From positions 119,171-183,170 of the forward strand of contig UCJU01000006.1 in the NCBI GenBank assembly GCA_900472925.1: a stretch of DNA of 64,000 bases, in the 5' to 3' direction. A program made the position numbers and the translations under genes. The notes beneath the pieces are model-generated. The model was given only the letters and a program-made list of their open reading frames with translations, did not search any database and was not told the DNA's origin. This document shows, one piece after another, positions 27,189 through 36,706 of the stretch (positions are counted from its first letter, which is position 1; each line of letters opens with the position of its first letter). This DNA is from Hyphomicrobiales bacterium. GTDB taxonomy: Bacteria > Pseudomonadota > Alphaproteobacteria > Rhizobiales > Rhizobiaceae.

Positions 27189-27800
27189 TTATTGATTGAT
27201 ACCGGCCACCGCATTCACAGCGCGACCATCCTGTATCTTGACCCAGCGGCCTGGATTGGCCGTGTCCTGACGTTTCAGGTAGGTGTATTCCGTCTCGGAC
27301 CAGTCCATGACCTTGTTGCGCAGGTTATCGAGAATGAAGTCACCGCGATCCGTGCGGACCGTCAGAACCGCGTGGCCCGAGCCGTTTGGCTGGAGAACGA
27401 CGGTGATCAACAGATCCGATGGCGAGATGCCCTTGTTCATCAGCATCTTGCGCTTCAGAAGGACGTAATCTTCGCAATCGCCGACTGTTGTCGGGTAAGC
27501 CCAGCGCTCTTCAACGCCGTAAATTTCCATGTCTGTCATTGGTGTGATCGTGGTGTTGACCGTGTAGTTCACGTCCAGGATCATCTTCCAGTTTTCTTCT
27601 GTCAGCCGCAGCGGGTTTCTGTCGGCAGACGTCGGCTGGCACTCGCTCTGATAGGTCTGGCAGAATTCGTAGTGACCAATCGGCGGGTTGGCCTTGCCCA
27701 TGATGCGCATTGCTGCGGCTGGCGATGCTTCTGCTTGTCCCGCAAATGCACCTGCGATCAATGTAGCGATCAGAAATCCGAAACGGCTAATTTTTTTCAT
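27189..27800 (-). CDS. Periplasmic transglutaminase-like cysteine protease (BTLCP family)
   Basis: 203 aa with a signal peptide (FLIATLIAGAFAGQAEA, cleavage near residue 25). The catalytic triad is intact: Cys109 (VGDCEDYVLLKR), His143 (GSGHAVLTV) and Asp158 (FILDNL). This is the bacterial transglutaminase-like cysteine proteinase family (DUF920); the well-studied relative LapG cleaves a surface adhesin under LapD/c-di-GMP control. No lapD-like gene is adjacent, though GGDEF and PilZ proteins are elsewhere in the window. The start has AGAAATG context behind GGGGAGAC. Confidence 0.87.
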   Translation of the reverse strand: MKKISRFGFLIATLIAGAFAGQAEASPAAAMRIMGKANPPIGHYEFCQTYQSECQPTSADRNPLRLTEENWKMILDVNYTVNTTITPMTDMEIYGVEERWAYPTTVGDCEDYVLLKRKMLMNKGISPSDLLITVVLQPNGSGHAVLTVRTDRGDFILDNLRNKVMDWSETEYTYLKRQDTANPGRWVKIQDGRAVNAVAGINQ

Positions 27801-28310
27801 TTCTTGTCTCCCCGTTGTGATGAGGAGAATGCCAGCGATATTTTGACCGCACGCAAATAACGGCGCTCAAATTCGACGCTATATTTAGGAAAAACAGCGC
27901 TTTATTTGATTTAGTTTTGATCTGTATTTGAAGAAAATTTGATTAGAATTTTACCGTTCCGATTGGGAAATTTAAGCGAGTTTTCTTCTAAGTTATTGGA
28001 AAATATGGAGGTAGGCCGGGATTTGGTTAAAGACTTAGGGTAGGGTCGAGGGATTCCGTCCTGTCTAAACTATTCTTTGACTATACTTCTGTCGTCGTCT
28101 CTACGATTTCGATCCGCCAAAATCAATCTAAGGATGTGAAATTCTACTACTGATTGTGAATTTTGTGCCATTTCGATGCGATTTTTTCTTCTGTTTCCTG
28201 AAAGTATTTTCATTTTCCCACAATGAAACAGATCGCTCATGGATTTTGCCATGCGAAGGCGGGGACGAAACAGTCCAAAAGCCATGTTGGGGACCAATTA
28301 AAGGCACAAA
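27801..28310. other. AT-rich intergenic region without a recognised gene
   Basis: About 510 bases, clearly richer in A+T than its surroundings. The left end must hold the BTLCP promoter. No frame has a good ribosome binding site plus plausible composition; a plus-strand frame from 28223 runs into the PilZ gene antisense and looks spurious. A small RNA gene is possible but nothing structural proves it. Confidence 0.5.
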
Positions 28311-28312
28311 AA

Positions 28313-28340
28313 AACCGGCTAACGCCAAGCGTTGCCGGTT
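28313..28340 (-). terminator. Terminator of the PilZ gene
   Basis: AACCGGC and GCCGGTT, with AACG and CGTT inside, pair around CCAAG. On the minus strand the stem is followed by T7, so it ends the PilZ-gene transcript 25 bases after its stop. Confidence 0.85.
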
Positions 28341-28364
28341 ATATCAAACGGAATTGTTGGAGCG

Positions 28365-28976
28365 TCAGAGAAACTCGATCAACGCATCGCGTGATTGAAC
28401 GGAGTCGAATTCTATGGCGACGCCTTCCATGAAATGCCGAACGATGCGGCCAGCCATATTGCCCAGGCGTACATTTGTTCCCATCGCCGGACGAACATCG
28501 ATCTCCACAGCCGCACCTGAGAGCGAAAGGTCGATGATACGGCACTGGACCACATTGCCATCACTCAGCAAAAGATCTGCAATCGGGTTGCGCGGTGTCA
28601 GGCGGTCGTGGCGGCGGTCTTCCGGCAGGCCGAGAGCCTGACGTTTGGCAACCCACGCCAGTTGAGCGGCCAGTTTCTCGCGCTTGCGCTCGGTGGCCAT
28701 GATGGCGATGGTGAAACCATCCGCTGTCAAAGCTTTGACGACCCCTTCGATTCGACCGATATGCTGAAGATAGGCGATGATCCGATCGCCGTTTCTGGGG
28801 CGAACGAAGCATGTTATGCGCGCCGTCTCTGATGTCATTTCATTGGCGGTGCAATCATACTCTTCCTGGGACGGCACCATCAGCCGGCCAGACAGGCCAA
28901 CGGACACGACCTCGACAGGGTTCTGTTCCGCAGAACGAGCGGCAAAAGCGACAGTGGTTGACCGAGATGAGAACAT
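28365..28976 (-). CDS. PilZ domain protein (putative c-di-GMP receptor)
   Basis: About 203 aa from MFSSRSTTV; the frame is open 11 codons further (29009), and neither start has a clear ribosome binding site. The C-terminal PilZ domain has the binding motifs RRHDR (RxxxR, near residue 128) and DLSLSGAAVEID (DxSxxG, near 158), so c-di-GMP binding is likely. The N-terminal half (residues 25-110) is a second PilZ-like barrel without these motifs. A 6-bp stem (AGAGGA/TCCTCT) lies between the two starts. The output is unknown; relatives act on motility, exopolysaccharide or adhesion. Confidence 0.8.
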   Translation of the reverse strand: MFSSRSTTVAFAARSAEQNPVEVVSVGLSGRLMVPSQEEYDCTANEMTSETARITCFVRPRNGDRIIAYLQHIGRIEGVVKALTADGFTIAIMATERKREKLAAQLAWVAKRQALGLPEDRRHDRLTPRNPIADLLLSDGNVVQCRIIDLSLSGAAVEIDVRPAMGTNVRLGNMAGRIVRHFMEGVAIEFDSVQSRDALIEFL

Positions 28977-29071
28977 TGGCGGCACATGAAGAGGAGTGAT
29001 TCCTCTCATTTACAATGGCCGAGTTAACAGACCGTGTTTCGATAGACGTCAAATATTTGCATTCATTCCCA

Positions 29072-29626
29072 TTATAGAACAGATCGGTGGACTGCCGCAC
29101 CGGTTTCGGCCCGGTTGAAGAGACCATAGGATGCTGGCGTTTCCAACAGCCTGCTCCTTATGAGTTCAAGCGGTTTGAAGGGCTGGCCGAAATCTGCCAG
29201 CGGTGGGTCGGACACCAGAGCACCCAGCAGGCGGGACGGAAAATGGTCTTCGGCCTCCAGAGGCAAAAGCAGCATTTCGAACTCCTGATTGGTGTGGCCG
29301 CTCACGCTTTCCGCCTGGAGGTCGAAAATAACAGGTCTTTCATGCTGAAGCACGCCATTGGCAATGCGGCAGGCTTCAACAGCGGCGTCCGGCTGCCATA
29401 TCTCGGAAAAGGGTGTGTCCCGCAATTCGCGGGAGAAAAGATTGTAAAGGCGGGTGCCGGTCAAGCGAAAGACTGGCACATCGTCGCCAAGATCGGTCAG
29501 CACGAAAAGATCAGGCAGCGCTTGACGAATATGCGAAGGATCTATTTCGCCGCGCAGAGGCGCTGGGCGATCGCCGCGTATGTCGTTCCAATAGGAGTAT
29601 ATCTCCAAAGCTGCATTCGTCTTCAT
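29072..29626 (-). CDS. PAS domain-containing protein (PAS_5 type)
   Basis: 184 aa. The family layout is recognised from YSYWNDIRGDRPAPLRGEIDPSHIRQALPDLFVLTDLGD (residues 11-48), then FRLTGTRLYNLFSRELRDTPFSEIW, the hallmark of alphaproteobacterial PAS_5 proteins. There is no output domain, so it may be a small sensor or adaptor. Start 29626 is set by GGAG 9 bases upstream; the frame extends 7 codons further. It is upstream of the PilZ gene on the same strand, 95 bases away, which may mean a shared transcript. Ligand unknown. Confidence 0.8.
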   Translation of the reverse strand: MKTNAALEIYSYWNDIRGDRPAPLRGEIDPSHIRQALPDLFVLTDLGDDVPVFRLTGTRLYNLFSRELRDTPFSEIWQPDAAVEACRIANGVLQHERPVIFDLQAESVSGHTNQEFEMLLLPLEAEDHFPSRLLGALVSDPPLADFGQPFKPLELIRSRLLETPASYGLFNRAETGAAVHRSVL

Positions 29627-29858
29627 GACATGGTCTCCATCCCGCATGGCAGCTGTTCCAGTTCGAAACAGATGCCGCGTTCATTTGCGGTGCTGAAGAT
29701 GTCCTTGCGATTTTCATGCCACGCGCTCGGTCATCACAAGTCTTGGAAACCGAATCTGGTTGCAGCAGTGACGTTTCTTCGGCGCTTCTTTTTCCAGTAG
29801 CGTTACTATATTGCTCGCAAGAGAACATGCGGAATGCGGCGGGAAGGAAGACCAGCCA

Positions 29859-30608
29859 ATGACGGACAACCAGGGCGAAACACCACAGGCGAATAATACT
29901 GCGCCGCCGGAGGTCCGTCAGAAAGCACCTGTTTTCAACCTGCCAGGCGCCCTTGTGGTCGTCATCGGTGTGTTGATCGCGGTACATGTCGTTTCGACCT
30001 ACCTGCTGTCTGATGATGGTTATGGCTGGTTCATCTTTACCTTCGGCTTCATTCCCTTGCGCTATGCGACGCCCTTGTCGCAGCAGGGATTGGAATGGCT
30101 CTGGACGCCAGTCACCTATTCGTTTTTACACGGTGGCATAGAGCATATCCTTTTCAATGGGTTGTGGTTGATGGCCTTCGGCGCACCCGTCCTGCGCCGA
30201 ATCGGCACACTGCGTTTCACTTTGCTCTGGTGTGTTTCGTCTGCCATCGCCGCCTTCGGCCATACATTTCTTCATTGGGGAGATGTCACGGTGCTTATCG
30301 GCGCATCCGGCGTGGTATCGGCGCTGATGGGGGCGGCGTGCCGCTTTGTGTTTCCAGCGCATGGACGGGGGTATCACCCATCCATCAGTCATCTTCTGCC
30401 ACGGCAGAGCATTCTTCAATCGCTCTCCAATCGCACGGTCCTGATCTTCACTCTGATGTGGCTGTTCGGCAATCTGCTGATTGCCTTCGGCATTCCGCTT
30501 ATGGGAGATGTCGGTGGCGAGGTTGCCTGGGACGCCCATATTTTCGGTTTTCTTCTGGGTTTTCTGTTCTTCGGCCTGTTCGATCGCAAGATCATTCCCC
30601 GTACCTAG
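29859..30608 (+). CDS. Rhomboid family intramembrane serine protease
   Basis: 249 aa with six predicted membrane helices. The catalytic dyad is present: Ser150 in VLIGASGVVSALMG (GxSG) and His227 in WDAHIFGFLLG. The L1-loop/helix-2 motif HGGIEHILFNGLWL (residues 91-104) is also typical, with the oxyanion His and Asn. An N-terminal soluble stretch of about 27 residues is polar. Start MTDNQGE follows GGAAGGAAG; an upstream extension of 16 codons is possible but lacks a better site. The substrate is unknown. Confidence 0.88.
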   Translation: MTDNQGETPQANNTAPPEVRQKAPVFNLPGALVVVIGVLIAVHVVSTYLLSDDGYGWFIFTFGFIPLRYATPLSQQGLEWLWTPVTYSFLHGGIEHILFNGLWLMAFGAPVLRRIGTLRFTLLWCVSSAIAAFGHTFLHWGDVTVLIGASGVVSALMGAACRFVFPAHGRGYHPSISHLLPRQSILQSLSNRTVLIFTLMWLFGNLLIAFGIPLMGDVGGEVAWDAHIFGFLLGFLFFGLFDRKIIPRT

Positions 30609-30765
30609 CCACCTGCTGGCTCTCTCAATCGATTGAAGCTTTTCGATCGACGGAAATTCATTGCTTTCCATAGGCTCGTGGCGCACCATCGACATGTAAG
30701 TGAACCATCTGCGTGGTGGAGGAGACATTGCGCGCGGTTTGGAGATCAGCCGGACAGGAGGAAAC

Positions 30766-31200
30766 ATGGCGATATTTGTGAAAGAACTTCTCGACCTCAA
30801 AGGACGTGAGGTCGTAACGGTCAGGCCGGATCTGTCGCTGGGGGACGCTGCCCTGACTTTGCACGAGCATCGTATCGGTGCTGTCGTCGTTACCGACGAT
30901 AATGGTACGATCCTCGGTATTTTCACAGAGCGCGACATGGTCAAAGCCATCGCAGCCCATGCTTCGGACGCTCTGCAGGCAAAAGTTTCTGACGTCATGA
31001 CGAAAAACGTGACGCGTTGTCACGAGGGATCAAGCACCGACGACCTGATGGAGTTGATGACCGGCGGTCGCTTCAGGCATTTGCCTGTGGAGGCAGATGG
31101 CCGCCTGGTTGGCATCATCTCGATCGGTGACGTGGTCAAAGCCCGCATCAGCGAAATCGAGGCCGAAGCGGAGCACATCAAAGCTTATATCGCGGGATAG
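30766..31200 (+). CDS. Two-CBS-domain protein
   Basis: 144 aa consisting of a CBS pair: first motif around residues 9-63 (GREVVTVRPDLSLGDAA, then GAVVVTDDNGTILGIFTERDMVKA) and second around 74-130 (VSDVMTKNVTRCHEGSSTDDL, RHLPVEADGRLVGIISIGDVVKA). CBS pairs bind adenosine nucleotides and usually regulate partner enzymes or channels; this stand-alone form is common in rhizobia. The start is certain: CAGGAGGAAAC immediately precedes the ATG. It is convergent with the patatin gene 13 bases away. Confidence 0.88.
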   Translation: MAIFVKELLDLKGREVVTVRPDLSLGDAALTLHEHRIGAVVVTDDNGTILGIFTERDMVKAIAAHASDALQAKVSDVMTKNVTRCHEGSSTDDLMELMTGGRFRHLPVEADGRLVGIISIGDVVKARISEIEAEAEHIKAYIAG

Positions 31201-31213
31201 CCAAACCGGACTA

Positions 31214-32167
31214 TCAGGGCTGAAAGACCTGCTGCATGCGTTGCAACTCTGGTATTCTGGAGCGCGTTTCCTCGTATCCGCGCTCTATCGATTCAGCGGC
31301 ACGGTGAAACTCCGATAGCCCGATATGGTTGATGCGCGGATGCAAGGTGAGGTCTGGCGGGTCACCCGCCAGCTTGGCGCGCGAAATTCTGTCCTGAATA
31401 ATATTGAAGGCCTGCACCATGACACCCGGCAAGCCGACGCGCGATGATGGATCGGTCGGCGTCTTGACCGCAGTGTCCTGCTTGCAAGCGCCCGCGCTGT
31501 GTTTAACCACCGCGGAACGACCGAAAATATCGTAGTTGAGGTTCACCGCCACCACTAACGTCTGTTCGTAGGCACGGCAGACGGAAACGGGAACCGGGTT
31601 GACCAGCGCGCCATCTATCAGGGTTCTGCCATTACAGCGCACCGGCTCGAAGATGCCGGGTAGGGCGTAGGACGCGCGAAGGGCCGTGATCAGATCGCCC
31701 TGATGCACCCACACTTCGTGGCCGGTTTTAAGCTCTGTCGCGACGGCGATGAACGGGTGTTCGAGGTCCTCGATATTGAGACCGACGAGGTGTTCCTGCA
31801 TGCGCTTGGTCAGCCGCATGCCACCAAACAATCCACCACCACCAATCGTCAGATCAAGCAGTCCGGCAATTCGGCGCACCGTCAACGATCGCGCGAATTC
31901 CTCGAGTTCGTCCAGCTTGCCTGCGAGGTAGCATCCACCGACCAGCGCGCCGATGGAGGTGCCTGCAATCATACCGATCTTGACGCCAGCCTCATCCAGC
32001 GCCCGCAAAACGCCGATATGAGCCCATCCGCGCGCCGCGCCACCACCGAGTGCCAGTGCAATGCGGTTTGCAGGAATTCGAGATGTCGGGGCAGGGGCTT
32101 GCTGCTCGATTTTTTCCAAACTCGCCGTTGCCGCAGGATTTTCCCGATTTAGTCCCCAACCCAACAT
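31214..32167 (-). CDS. Patatin-like phospholipase (RssA type)
   Basis: 317 aa. The patatin motifs are all visible: oxyanion hole ALGGGAARGWAHIGV (residues 38-52), nucleophile Ser71 in AGTSIGALVGG (GxSxG) and catalytic Asp185 in LIDGALVNP (DGA). No signal peptide; the first 30 residues are a polar leader. Members hydrolyse membrane phospholipids or fatty-acyl esters. Start 32167 (MLGWGLNREN) has TTGGGAG about 10 bases upstream; a longer open frame exists. The C-terminal third carries a Cys/Lys-rich loop before PPDLTLHPRINHIGLSEFHRA. Confidence 0.87.
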   Translation of the reverse strand: MLGWGLNRENPAATASLEKIEQQAPAPTSRIPANRIALALGGGAARGWAHIGVLRALDEAGVKIGMIAGTSIGALVGGCYLAGKLDELEEFARSLTVRRIAGLLDLTIGGGGLFGGMRLTKRMQEHLVGLNIEDLEHPFIAVATELKTGHEVWVHQGDLITALRASYALPGIFEPVRCNGRTLIDGALVNPVPVSVCRAYEQTLVVAVNLNYDIFGRSAVVKHSAGACKQDTAVKTPTDPSSRVGLPGVMVQAFNIIQDRISRAKLAGDPPDLTLHPRINHIGLSEFHRAAESIERGYEETRSRIPELQRMQQVFQP

Positions 32168-32257
32168 CACTGTGTACTCCCAAGCAGATGCACGAAGCGC
32201 TACTCTAACGCGCAAATCCTATAATATTCGTAGCGAAAGGAGACAGGACGAAAAAGA

Positions 32258-32731
32258 TCAGTCTTTTATGGGGAGATTTCCGGGCAAACCATAGGTTTTT
32301 GCCGGGTCGAAGTGCCTGACATCATCCGTAATGGTGGTGACGGCGTCGCCACCACTCAGTGTGACGGTGCGATAAAAGCAGGAGCGGCGGCCCGTGTGGC
32401 AGGTCGCGTCGTGGCCTGCAACGGAAACTTTCAGCCAGACAGCGTCCTGATCGCAATCCGTGCGGATTTCCTGCACGGTCTGCAGGTTGCCGGAGGTTTC
32501 GCCCTTTTTCCAAATCTTGTCGCGAGAGCGGCTGTAATAATGGGCAATGCCGGTTTCGAGCGTCAGCGACAGAGCCTGCGCATTCATATGCGCCACCATC
32601 AACAACTCACCATCCTTCACATCCGTGACAACGGCGGCCACGAGACCATGTGCATCGAATTTCGGCGTAAACGGACCGGCCGATTCGAGGGCATCCTTGT
32701 CCGAGGGAGCAGGTGGAAAGGTTGATGACAT
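32258..32731 (-). CDS. hisI: Phosphoribosyl-AMP cyclohydrolase (histidine biosynthesis)
   Basis: 157 aa, without a fused HisE domain, as usual in alphaproteobacteria. The metal site is clear: DCDQD at residues 92-96 (Cys93 with Asp residues), Cys111 in [11 protein letters not shown] and Cys118. The [10 protein letters not shown] and [18 protein letters not shown] segments are diagnostic. It opens the purine ring of PR-AMP in the third step of histidine synthesis. GGAGG 5 bases before the ATG at 32731 decides the start over two upstream Met codons. It is downstream of folE on the same strand; other his genes are elsewhere. Confidence 0.93.
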   Translation of the reverse strand: MSSTFPPAPSDKDALESAGPFTPKFDAHGLVAAVVTDVKDGELLMVAHMNAQALSLTLETGIAHYYSRSRDKIWKKGETSGNLQTVQEIRTDCDQDAVWLKVSVAGHDATCHTGRRSCFYRTVTLSGGDAVTTITDDVRHFDPAKTYGLPGNLPIKD

Positions 32732-32857
32732 CGAAACCTCCATTGCGGCGATCTGCCGAGAGCCTTGACGGCTTCGGGTCTTCAGATGCGTGAGTGAAGT
32801 TGGAGAATTGGAAGCGAGGCGGTTTCCCGCCAACGCCTTAAAGACATCGTGCTGGGA

Positions 32858-33484
32858 TTAGCGGTTGTAGACCATGGTCATGAACCGTGCCTGATGGGCA
32901 GGTTCGGTCTTGAACGCGCCGGTGAAGCTTGTCGTCAGTGTCGTTGAACCCTGCTTGCGAACGCCGCGCATGGACATGCACATATGTTCCGCGTCGATCA
33001 GCACGGCAACGCCGCGTGGCTTGAGCGTCGTTTCGATGGCTGTCGCAATCTGCGCCGTCATCGTTTCCTGCGTCTGCAAGCGGCGACCGTAGATTTCAAC
33101 TACGCGGGCAATCTTCGACAGGCCAAGAACACGGCCCGCTGGCAGGTAGGCGACATGCGCTTTGCCGACGATGGGAACCATGTGGTGTTCGCAATGCGAA
33201 TGGAAGGGGATGTCTCGCACGAGGATGATGTCGTCGTAACCGCCGACCTCTTCGAACGTCGTGCCCAGCACATCACTTGCGTCCAGATCATATCCGCTGA
33301 ACAGTTCGCGGTAGGACTTTGCGACGCGCTTTGGCGTGTCGAGCAGACCCTCGCGGTTGGGATTATCTCCAGCCCAACGTAGCAGAACACGCACGGCATC
33401 TTCAGCTTCAGCTTGGGTCGGGCGCAGGTCCGCTGCACCGTTGGGTGTGCCTGCGCCGGGGAAATTCTTCACGATTGCATCCAT
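32858..33484 (-). CDS. folE: GTP cyclohydrolase I
   Basis: 208 aa. It converts GTP to 7,8-dihydroneopterin triphosphate, the first step to folate (and queuosine precursors). Zinc ligands are seen as Cys98 and His101 in [10 protein letters not shown], with Cys169 in [11 protein letters not shown]; further signatures are [14 protein letters not shown] (residues 45-58) and [18 protein letters not shown]. Homodecamer type IA. The start at [10 protein letters not shown] is preceded by GGGAGACCCAAGAG. The gene sits 126 bases upstream of hisI. Confidence 0.94.
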   Translation of the reverse strand: MDAIVKNFPGAGTPNGAADLRPTQAEAEDAVRVLLRWAGDNPNREGLLDTPKRVAKSYRELFSGYDLDASDVLGTTFEEVGGYDDIILVRDIPFHSHCEHHMVPIVGKAHVAYLPAGRVLGLSKIARVVEIYGRRLQTQETMTAQIATAIETTLKPRGVAVLIDAEHMCMSMRGVRKQGSTTLTTSFTGAFKTEPAHQARFMTMVYNR

Positions 33485-33733
33485 CTCTTGGGTCTCCCGA
33501 TGCGGTTGAAACACCGCACCTGAACGTGGTTACGGCATGAATTATAAAAATGCCGCGCCTGCTATCTGGTTGTTTTCAGGCAATTTGGCAAGTCTGTCAT
33601 CGCTTTTTCGCTGTCGGATGATTAAAATCTCTGCACCTTGATGACGGCTATGTCTCATAACATATAATGGGTACGCCGCGCAGAACAGCCTTACCAGAGG
33701 TGACGCAGTGTTTGAAAAACCAATCCTGCGCAG

Positions 33734-34186
33734 ATGGACGATTATATGGATGATATTTACAGCAACCGTATCCTGGAATTTGCAGGCAATATTCCGCTGA
33801 CGGGGGAGATGCCGGATGCTGATGCCAGCGCGCAAAAGCACTCGAAATTGTGCGGCTCCAAGGTCAAGGTCTACATCAAGCTGAAAGACGGCGTGGTAAC
33901 TGACTTTTCCCATGAGGTTCGCGCCTGCGCTCTGGGGCAGGCATCCTCATCCATCATGGCCCATCATGTCGTTGGCGCCAGCAGTGCCGAAATCCGCCAG
34001 GCTCGGACCGACATGCTGGCCATGCTGACATCCGGCGGCGAAGGCCCGGTCGGACGCTTCGAAGACATGCGTGTTCTCAGACCCGTCAAGGACTACAAGG
34101 CCCGTCACGCCTCCACCATGCTCACCTTCGATGCCATCTGCGACTGTCTCGACCAGATCGAGGCAGATCAGCGCGTTTCGGCCTGA
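33734..34186 (+). CDS. IscU/NifU-like iron-sulfur scaffold protein
   Basis: 150 aa. Three cysteines occupy IscU-like positions: Cys40 (HSKLCGSKV), Cys65 (VRACALGQAS) and Cys136 (DAICDCL). The RACALGQASSSIMA segment is the most diagnostic part. Such proteins in alphaproteobacteria are often annotated as iron-sulfur cluster assembly scaffold proteins; whether it builds clusters on its own is unknown. Two Met codons four residues apart (33734 and 33746) could start it, and neither has a clear ribosome binding site. A TATAAT box at 33663-33668 lies upstream. yidD follows 3 bases after the stop. Confidence 0.8.
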   Translation: MDDYMDDIYSNRILEFAGNIPLTGEMPDADASAQKHSKLCGSKVKVYIKLKDGVVTDFSHEVRACALGQASSSIMAHHVVGASSAEIRQARTDMLAMLTSGGEGPVGRFEDMRVLRPVKDYKARHASTMLTFDAICDCLDQIEADQRVSA

Positions 34187-34189
34187 GCC

Positions 34190-34543
34190 GTGTGCGAACA
34201 CCCCCATCACCAGACTGCACATTCCCGTAACTGGGCAGGACCGTTCAGAAAAACACCAGGTCGCCTTCTCGGGATGGCGTTCATCCGGTTTTACCAACTC
34301 GCCTTTTCCGGCTTCGTCGGCAATTCCTGCCGTCATATTCCGACCTGTTCCGAGTATGGCTACGAGGCGATCGCCCGGCATGGTTTCTGGGCCGGTGGCT
34401 GGTTGACGCTGTTTCGCGTTGCGCGCTGTGGTCCCGGTGGGACGAGCGGGTTTGATCCGGTAGCGGAGAGGCTGGCATCGCGGCAGAAGTGGTACATGCC
34501 GTGGCGGTATTTTCGCGCATCGAAGTCCAGCGAAGCAAACTGA
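34190..34543 (+). CDS. yidD: Membrane protein insertion efficiency factor YidD
   Basis: 117 aa. The YidD core IRFYQLAFSGFVGNSCRHIPTCSEYGYEAIARHGFWAGGWLTLFRVARCGPGG (about residues 32-84) is unmistakable, with its three conserved cysteines. YidD helps YidC insert inner-membrane proteins. The start is GTG, 3 bases after the previous stop, suggesting translational coupling; the first 25 residues are a family-variable polar leader and a later start is conceivable. It does not sit beside rnpA/yidC here, which is normal in Rhizobiales. Confidence 0.9.
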   Translation: MCEHPHHQTAHSRNWAGPFRKTPGRLLGMAFIRFYQLAFSGFVGNSCRHIPTCSEYGYEAIARHGFWAGGWLTLFRVARCGPGGTSGFDPVAERLASRQKWYMPWRYFRASKSSEAN

Positions 34544-34560
34544 CTTTACCCACACCTAGA

Positions 34561-34604
34561 ACGCGGTTAAAAAGCCGCGTCGAATAGGTAAGCACCTGCT
34601 TATC
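34561..34604 (+). other. Two stem-loops in the thrS leader
   Basis: ACGCGG/CCGCGT (34561-34580, loop TTAAAAAG) and GGTAAGC/GCTTATC (34587-34604, loop ACCT, one G-T pair) lie between yidD and thrS, 52 bases before the thrS ATG. The first may end the yidD transcript, though it lacks a T-run; the second lies in the leader. Confidence 0.4.
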
Positions 34605-34655
34605 ACATACATGAAACCACCCGCATTCGTTGGCGGGACTGGACAGGAGAATATA

Positions 34656-36662
34656 ATGTCAGACGCCGTTTCCCTCACATTTCCCGATGGCTCCGTCCGT
34701 CAGTACCCCGCGGGTACGACTGGACGCGATGTCGCCGAATCCATTTCCAAGTCGCTTGCAAAGAAGGCCGTCGCGATTGCGCTGGATGGCACTGTGCGCG
34801 ACCTTTCAGACACTATTATCGATGGCAAGATCGAGATCGTCACCCGTGATGACAAGCGCGCGCTGGAGCTGATTCGCCACGATGCTGCCCACGTCATGGC
34901 CGAGGCCGTGCAGGAATTGTGGCCCGGCACGCAGGTTACCATCGGCCCCGTCATCGAAAACGGCTTCTATTACGATTTCGCCAAGAACGAGCCCTTCACG
35001 CCGGAAGATCTGCCCAAGATCGAAAAGAAGATGAAGGAAATCATCGGGCGTTCGAAACCGTTCACGCGCGAAATCTGGTCGCGCGAGAAGGCCAAGGAAG
35101 TCTTTGCCGCCAAGGGAGAGAATTACAAGGTCGAGCTCGTGGATGCGATCCCCGAGGGCCAGGACCTCAAGATCTATTATCAGGGCGACTGGTTCGACCT
35201 TTGCCGTGGCCCGCACATGGCCAACACAGGACAGATCGGCACAGCCTTCAAGCTGATGAAGGTGGCCGGTGCCTATTGGCGCGGCGATAGCAACAACCCG
35301 ATGCTGACGCGCATCTACGGTACCGCATGGGCAAGCCAAGAAGAGCTGGATCAGTATCTCCACATTCTGGCCGAGGCCGAAAAGCGCGACCACCGCAAGC
35401 TGGGCCGTGAGATGGACCTGTTCCATTTTCAGGAAGAAGGCCCAGGCGTCGTTTTCTGGCATGGCAAGGGCTGGCGTATGTTCCAGACTTTGACAGCCTA
35501 TATGCGCCGTCAGTTGGAAGGCACCTACCAGGAAGTCAACGCGCCGCAGGTGCTGGATGCGTCTCTGTGGGAAACTTCCGGGCACTGGGGCTGGTACCAG
35601 GAAAACATGTTTGCAGTAAAATCGGCCTACGCTTTTACCCATCCGAAAGATGAGGAAGCGGATAACCGCGTCTTCGCGTTAAAGCCGATGAACTGCCCTG
35701 GTCATGTTCAAATCTTCAAGCATGGGTTGAAGTCTTACCGAGAACTACCTGTTCGCCTTGCGGAATTCGGTAATGTCCATCGCTACGAAGCATCTGGCGC
35801 TCTGCACGGACTGATGCGCGTTCGCGGCTTCACGCAGGATGATGCGCACGTCTTTTGCACGGAAGAGCAGATGGCGGCGGAATGCCTGCGCATCAACGAA
35901 CTCATCCTTTCCGTCTATAAGGACTTTGGCTTCGATGAAGTCGTCGTTAAGTTGTCCACGCGTCCCGAAAAGCGCGTCGGTTCCGATGAGGTCTGGGATC
36001 GTGCCGAAAGCGTGATGACGGATGTTCTGAAGTCCATTGAGGCTCAGTCCGAAGGTCGCATCAAGACTGACATTCTGCCGGGCGAGGGTGCCTTCTACGG
36101 TCCGAAGTTCGAATATACGCTGAAGGACGCTATCGGTCGCGAATGGCAGTGCGGCACGACGCAGGTGGACTTCAACCTGCCGGAACGCTTCGGTGCCTTC
36201 TATATCGATCAGGCCTCGGAAAAGCGCCAGCCGGTCATGATCCACCGCGCCATCTGCGGCTCGATGGAACGCTTCCTCGGCATTCTCATCGAGAACTTTG
36301 CCGGTCACATGCCGCTCTGGTTCGCGCCCCAGCAGGTCGTTGTCGCAACGATCACGTCTGATGCGGATGATTACGGTCGTGAAGTTGCCGAAGCTCTGCG
36401 CGATGCAGGCCTGTCGGTCGAAACCGATTTCCGCAACGAAAAGATCAACTACAAGATCCGCGAACACTCGGTTACGAAAGTTCCGGTCATCGTGGTCTGC
36501 GGCAAAAAGGAAGCGGAAGAACGTACCGTCAACATCCGCCGCTTGGGCTCACAGGCCCAGACCTCATATGCGCTGGACGAAGCCATTGCCAACCTCGTTG
36601 ATGAGGCAACGCCACCGGATGTGAAACGCAAACGCGCTGCGAAAGCCGCAAGGGCTGCTTAA
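34656..36662 (+). CDS. thrS: Threonyl-tRNA synthetase
   Basis: 668 aa class II synthetase. Domains in order: TGS (about residues 1-65), the editing N2 domain with [10 protein letters not shown], the catalytic core with [39 protein letters not shown] and [18 protein letters not shown], then the anticodon-binding domain ([14 protein letters not shown] to [12 protein letters not shown]) and a basic tail. The start [12 protein letters not shown] has AGGAGA 5 bases upstream; 15 further open codons look non-coding. A strong terminator follows. Confidence 0.97.
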   Translation: MSDAVSLTFPDGSVRQYPAGTTGRDVAESISKSLAKKAVAIALDGTVRDLSDTIIDGKIEIVTRDDKRALELIRHDAAHVMAEAVQELWPGTQVTIGPVIENGFYYDFAKNEPFTPEDLPKIEKKMKEIIGRSKPFTREIWSREKAKEVFAAKGENYKVELVDAIPEGQDLKIYYQGDWFDLCRGPHMANTGQIGTAFKLMKVAGAYWRGDSNNPMLTRIYGTAWASQEELDQYLHILAEAEKRDHRKLGREMDLFHFQEEGPGVVFWHGKGWRMFQTLTAYMRRQLEGTYQEVNAPQVLDASLWETSGHWGWYQENMFAVKSAYAFTHPKDEEADNRVFALKPMNCPGHVQIFKHGLKSYRELPVRLAEFGNVHRYEASGALHGLMRVRGFTQDDAHVFCTEEQMAAECLRINELILSVYKDFGFDEVVVKLSTRPEKRVGSDEVWDRAESVMTDVLKSIEAQSEGRIKTDILPGEGAFYGPKFEYTLKDAIGREWQCGTTQVDFNLPERFGAFYIDQASEKRQPVMIHRAICGSMERFLGILIENFAGHMPLWFAPQQVVVATITSDADDYGREVAEALRDAGLSVETDFRNEKINYKIREHSVTKVPVIVVCGKKEAEERTVNIRRLGSQAQTSYALDEAIANLVDEATPPDVKRKRAAKAARAA

Positions 36663-36670
36663 ACAATGAG

Positions 36671-36696
36671 AAAACGGCGCCTACCGGCGCCGTTTT
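36671..36696 (+). terminator. Terminator after thrS
   Basis: AAAACGGCGCC and GGCGCCGTTTT form a perfect 11-bp stem with loop TACC, 8 bases after the thrS stop. Confidence 0.9.
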
Positions 36697-36706
36697 CGTA
36701 CCCAAT

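Noticed and set aside
28223..28432. 69-codon plus-strand frame entering the PilZ gene
   Set aside because: No ribosome binding site, passes through the PilZ terminator stem, overlaps the PilZ gene antisense.
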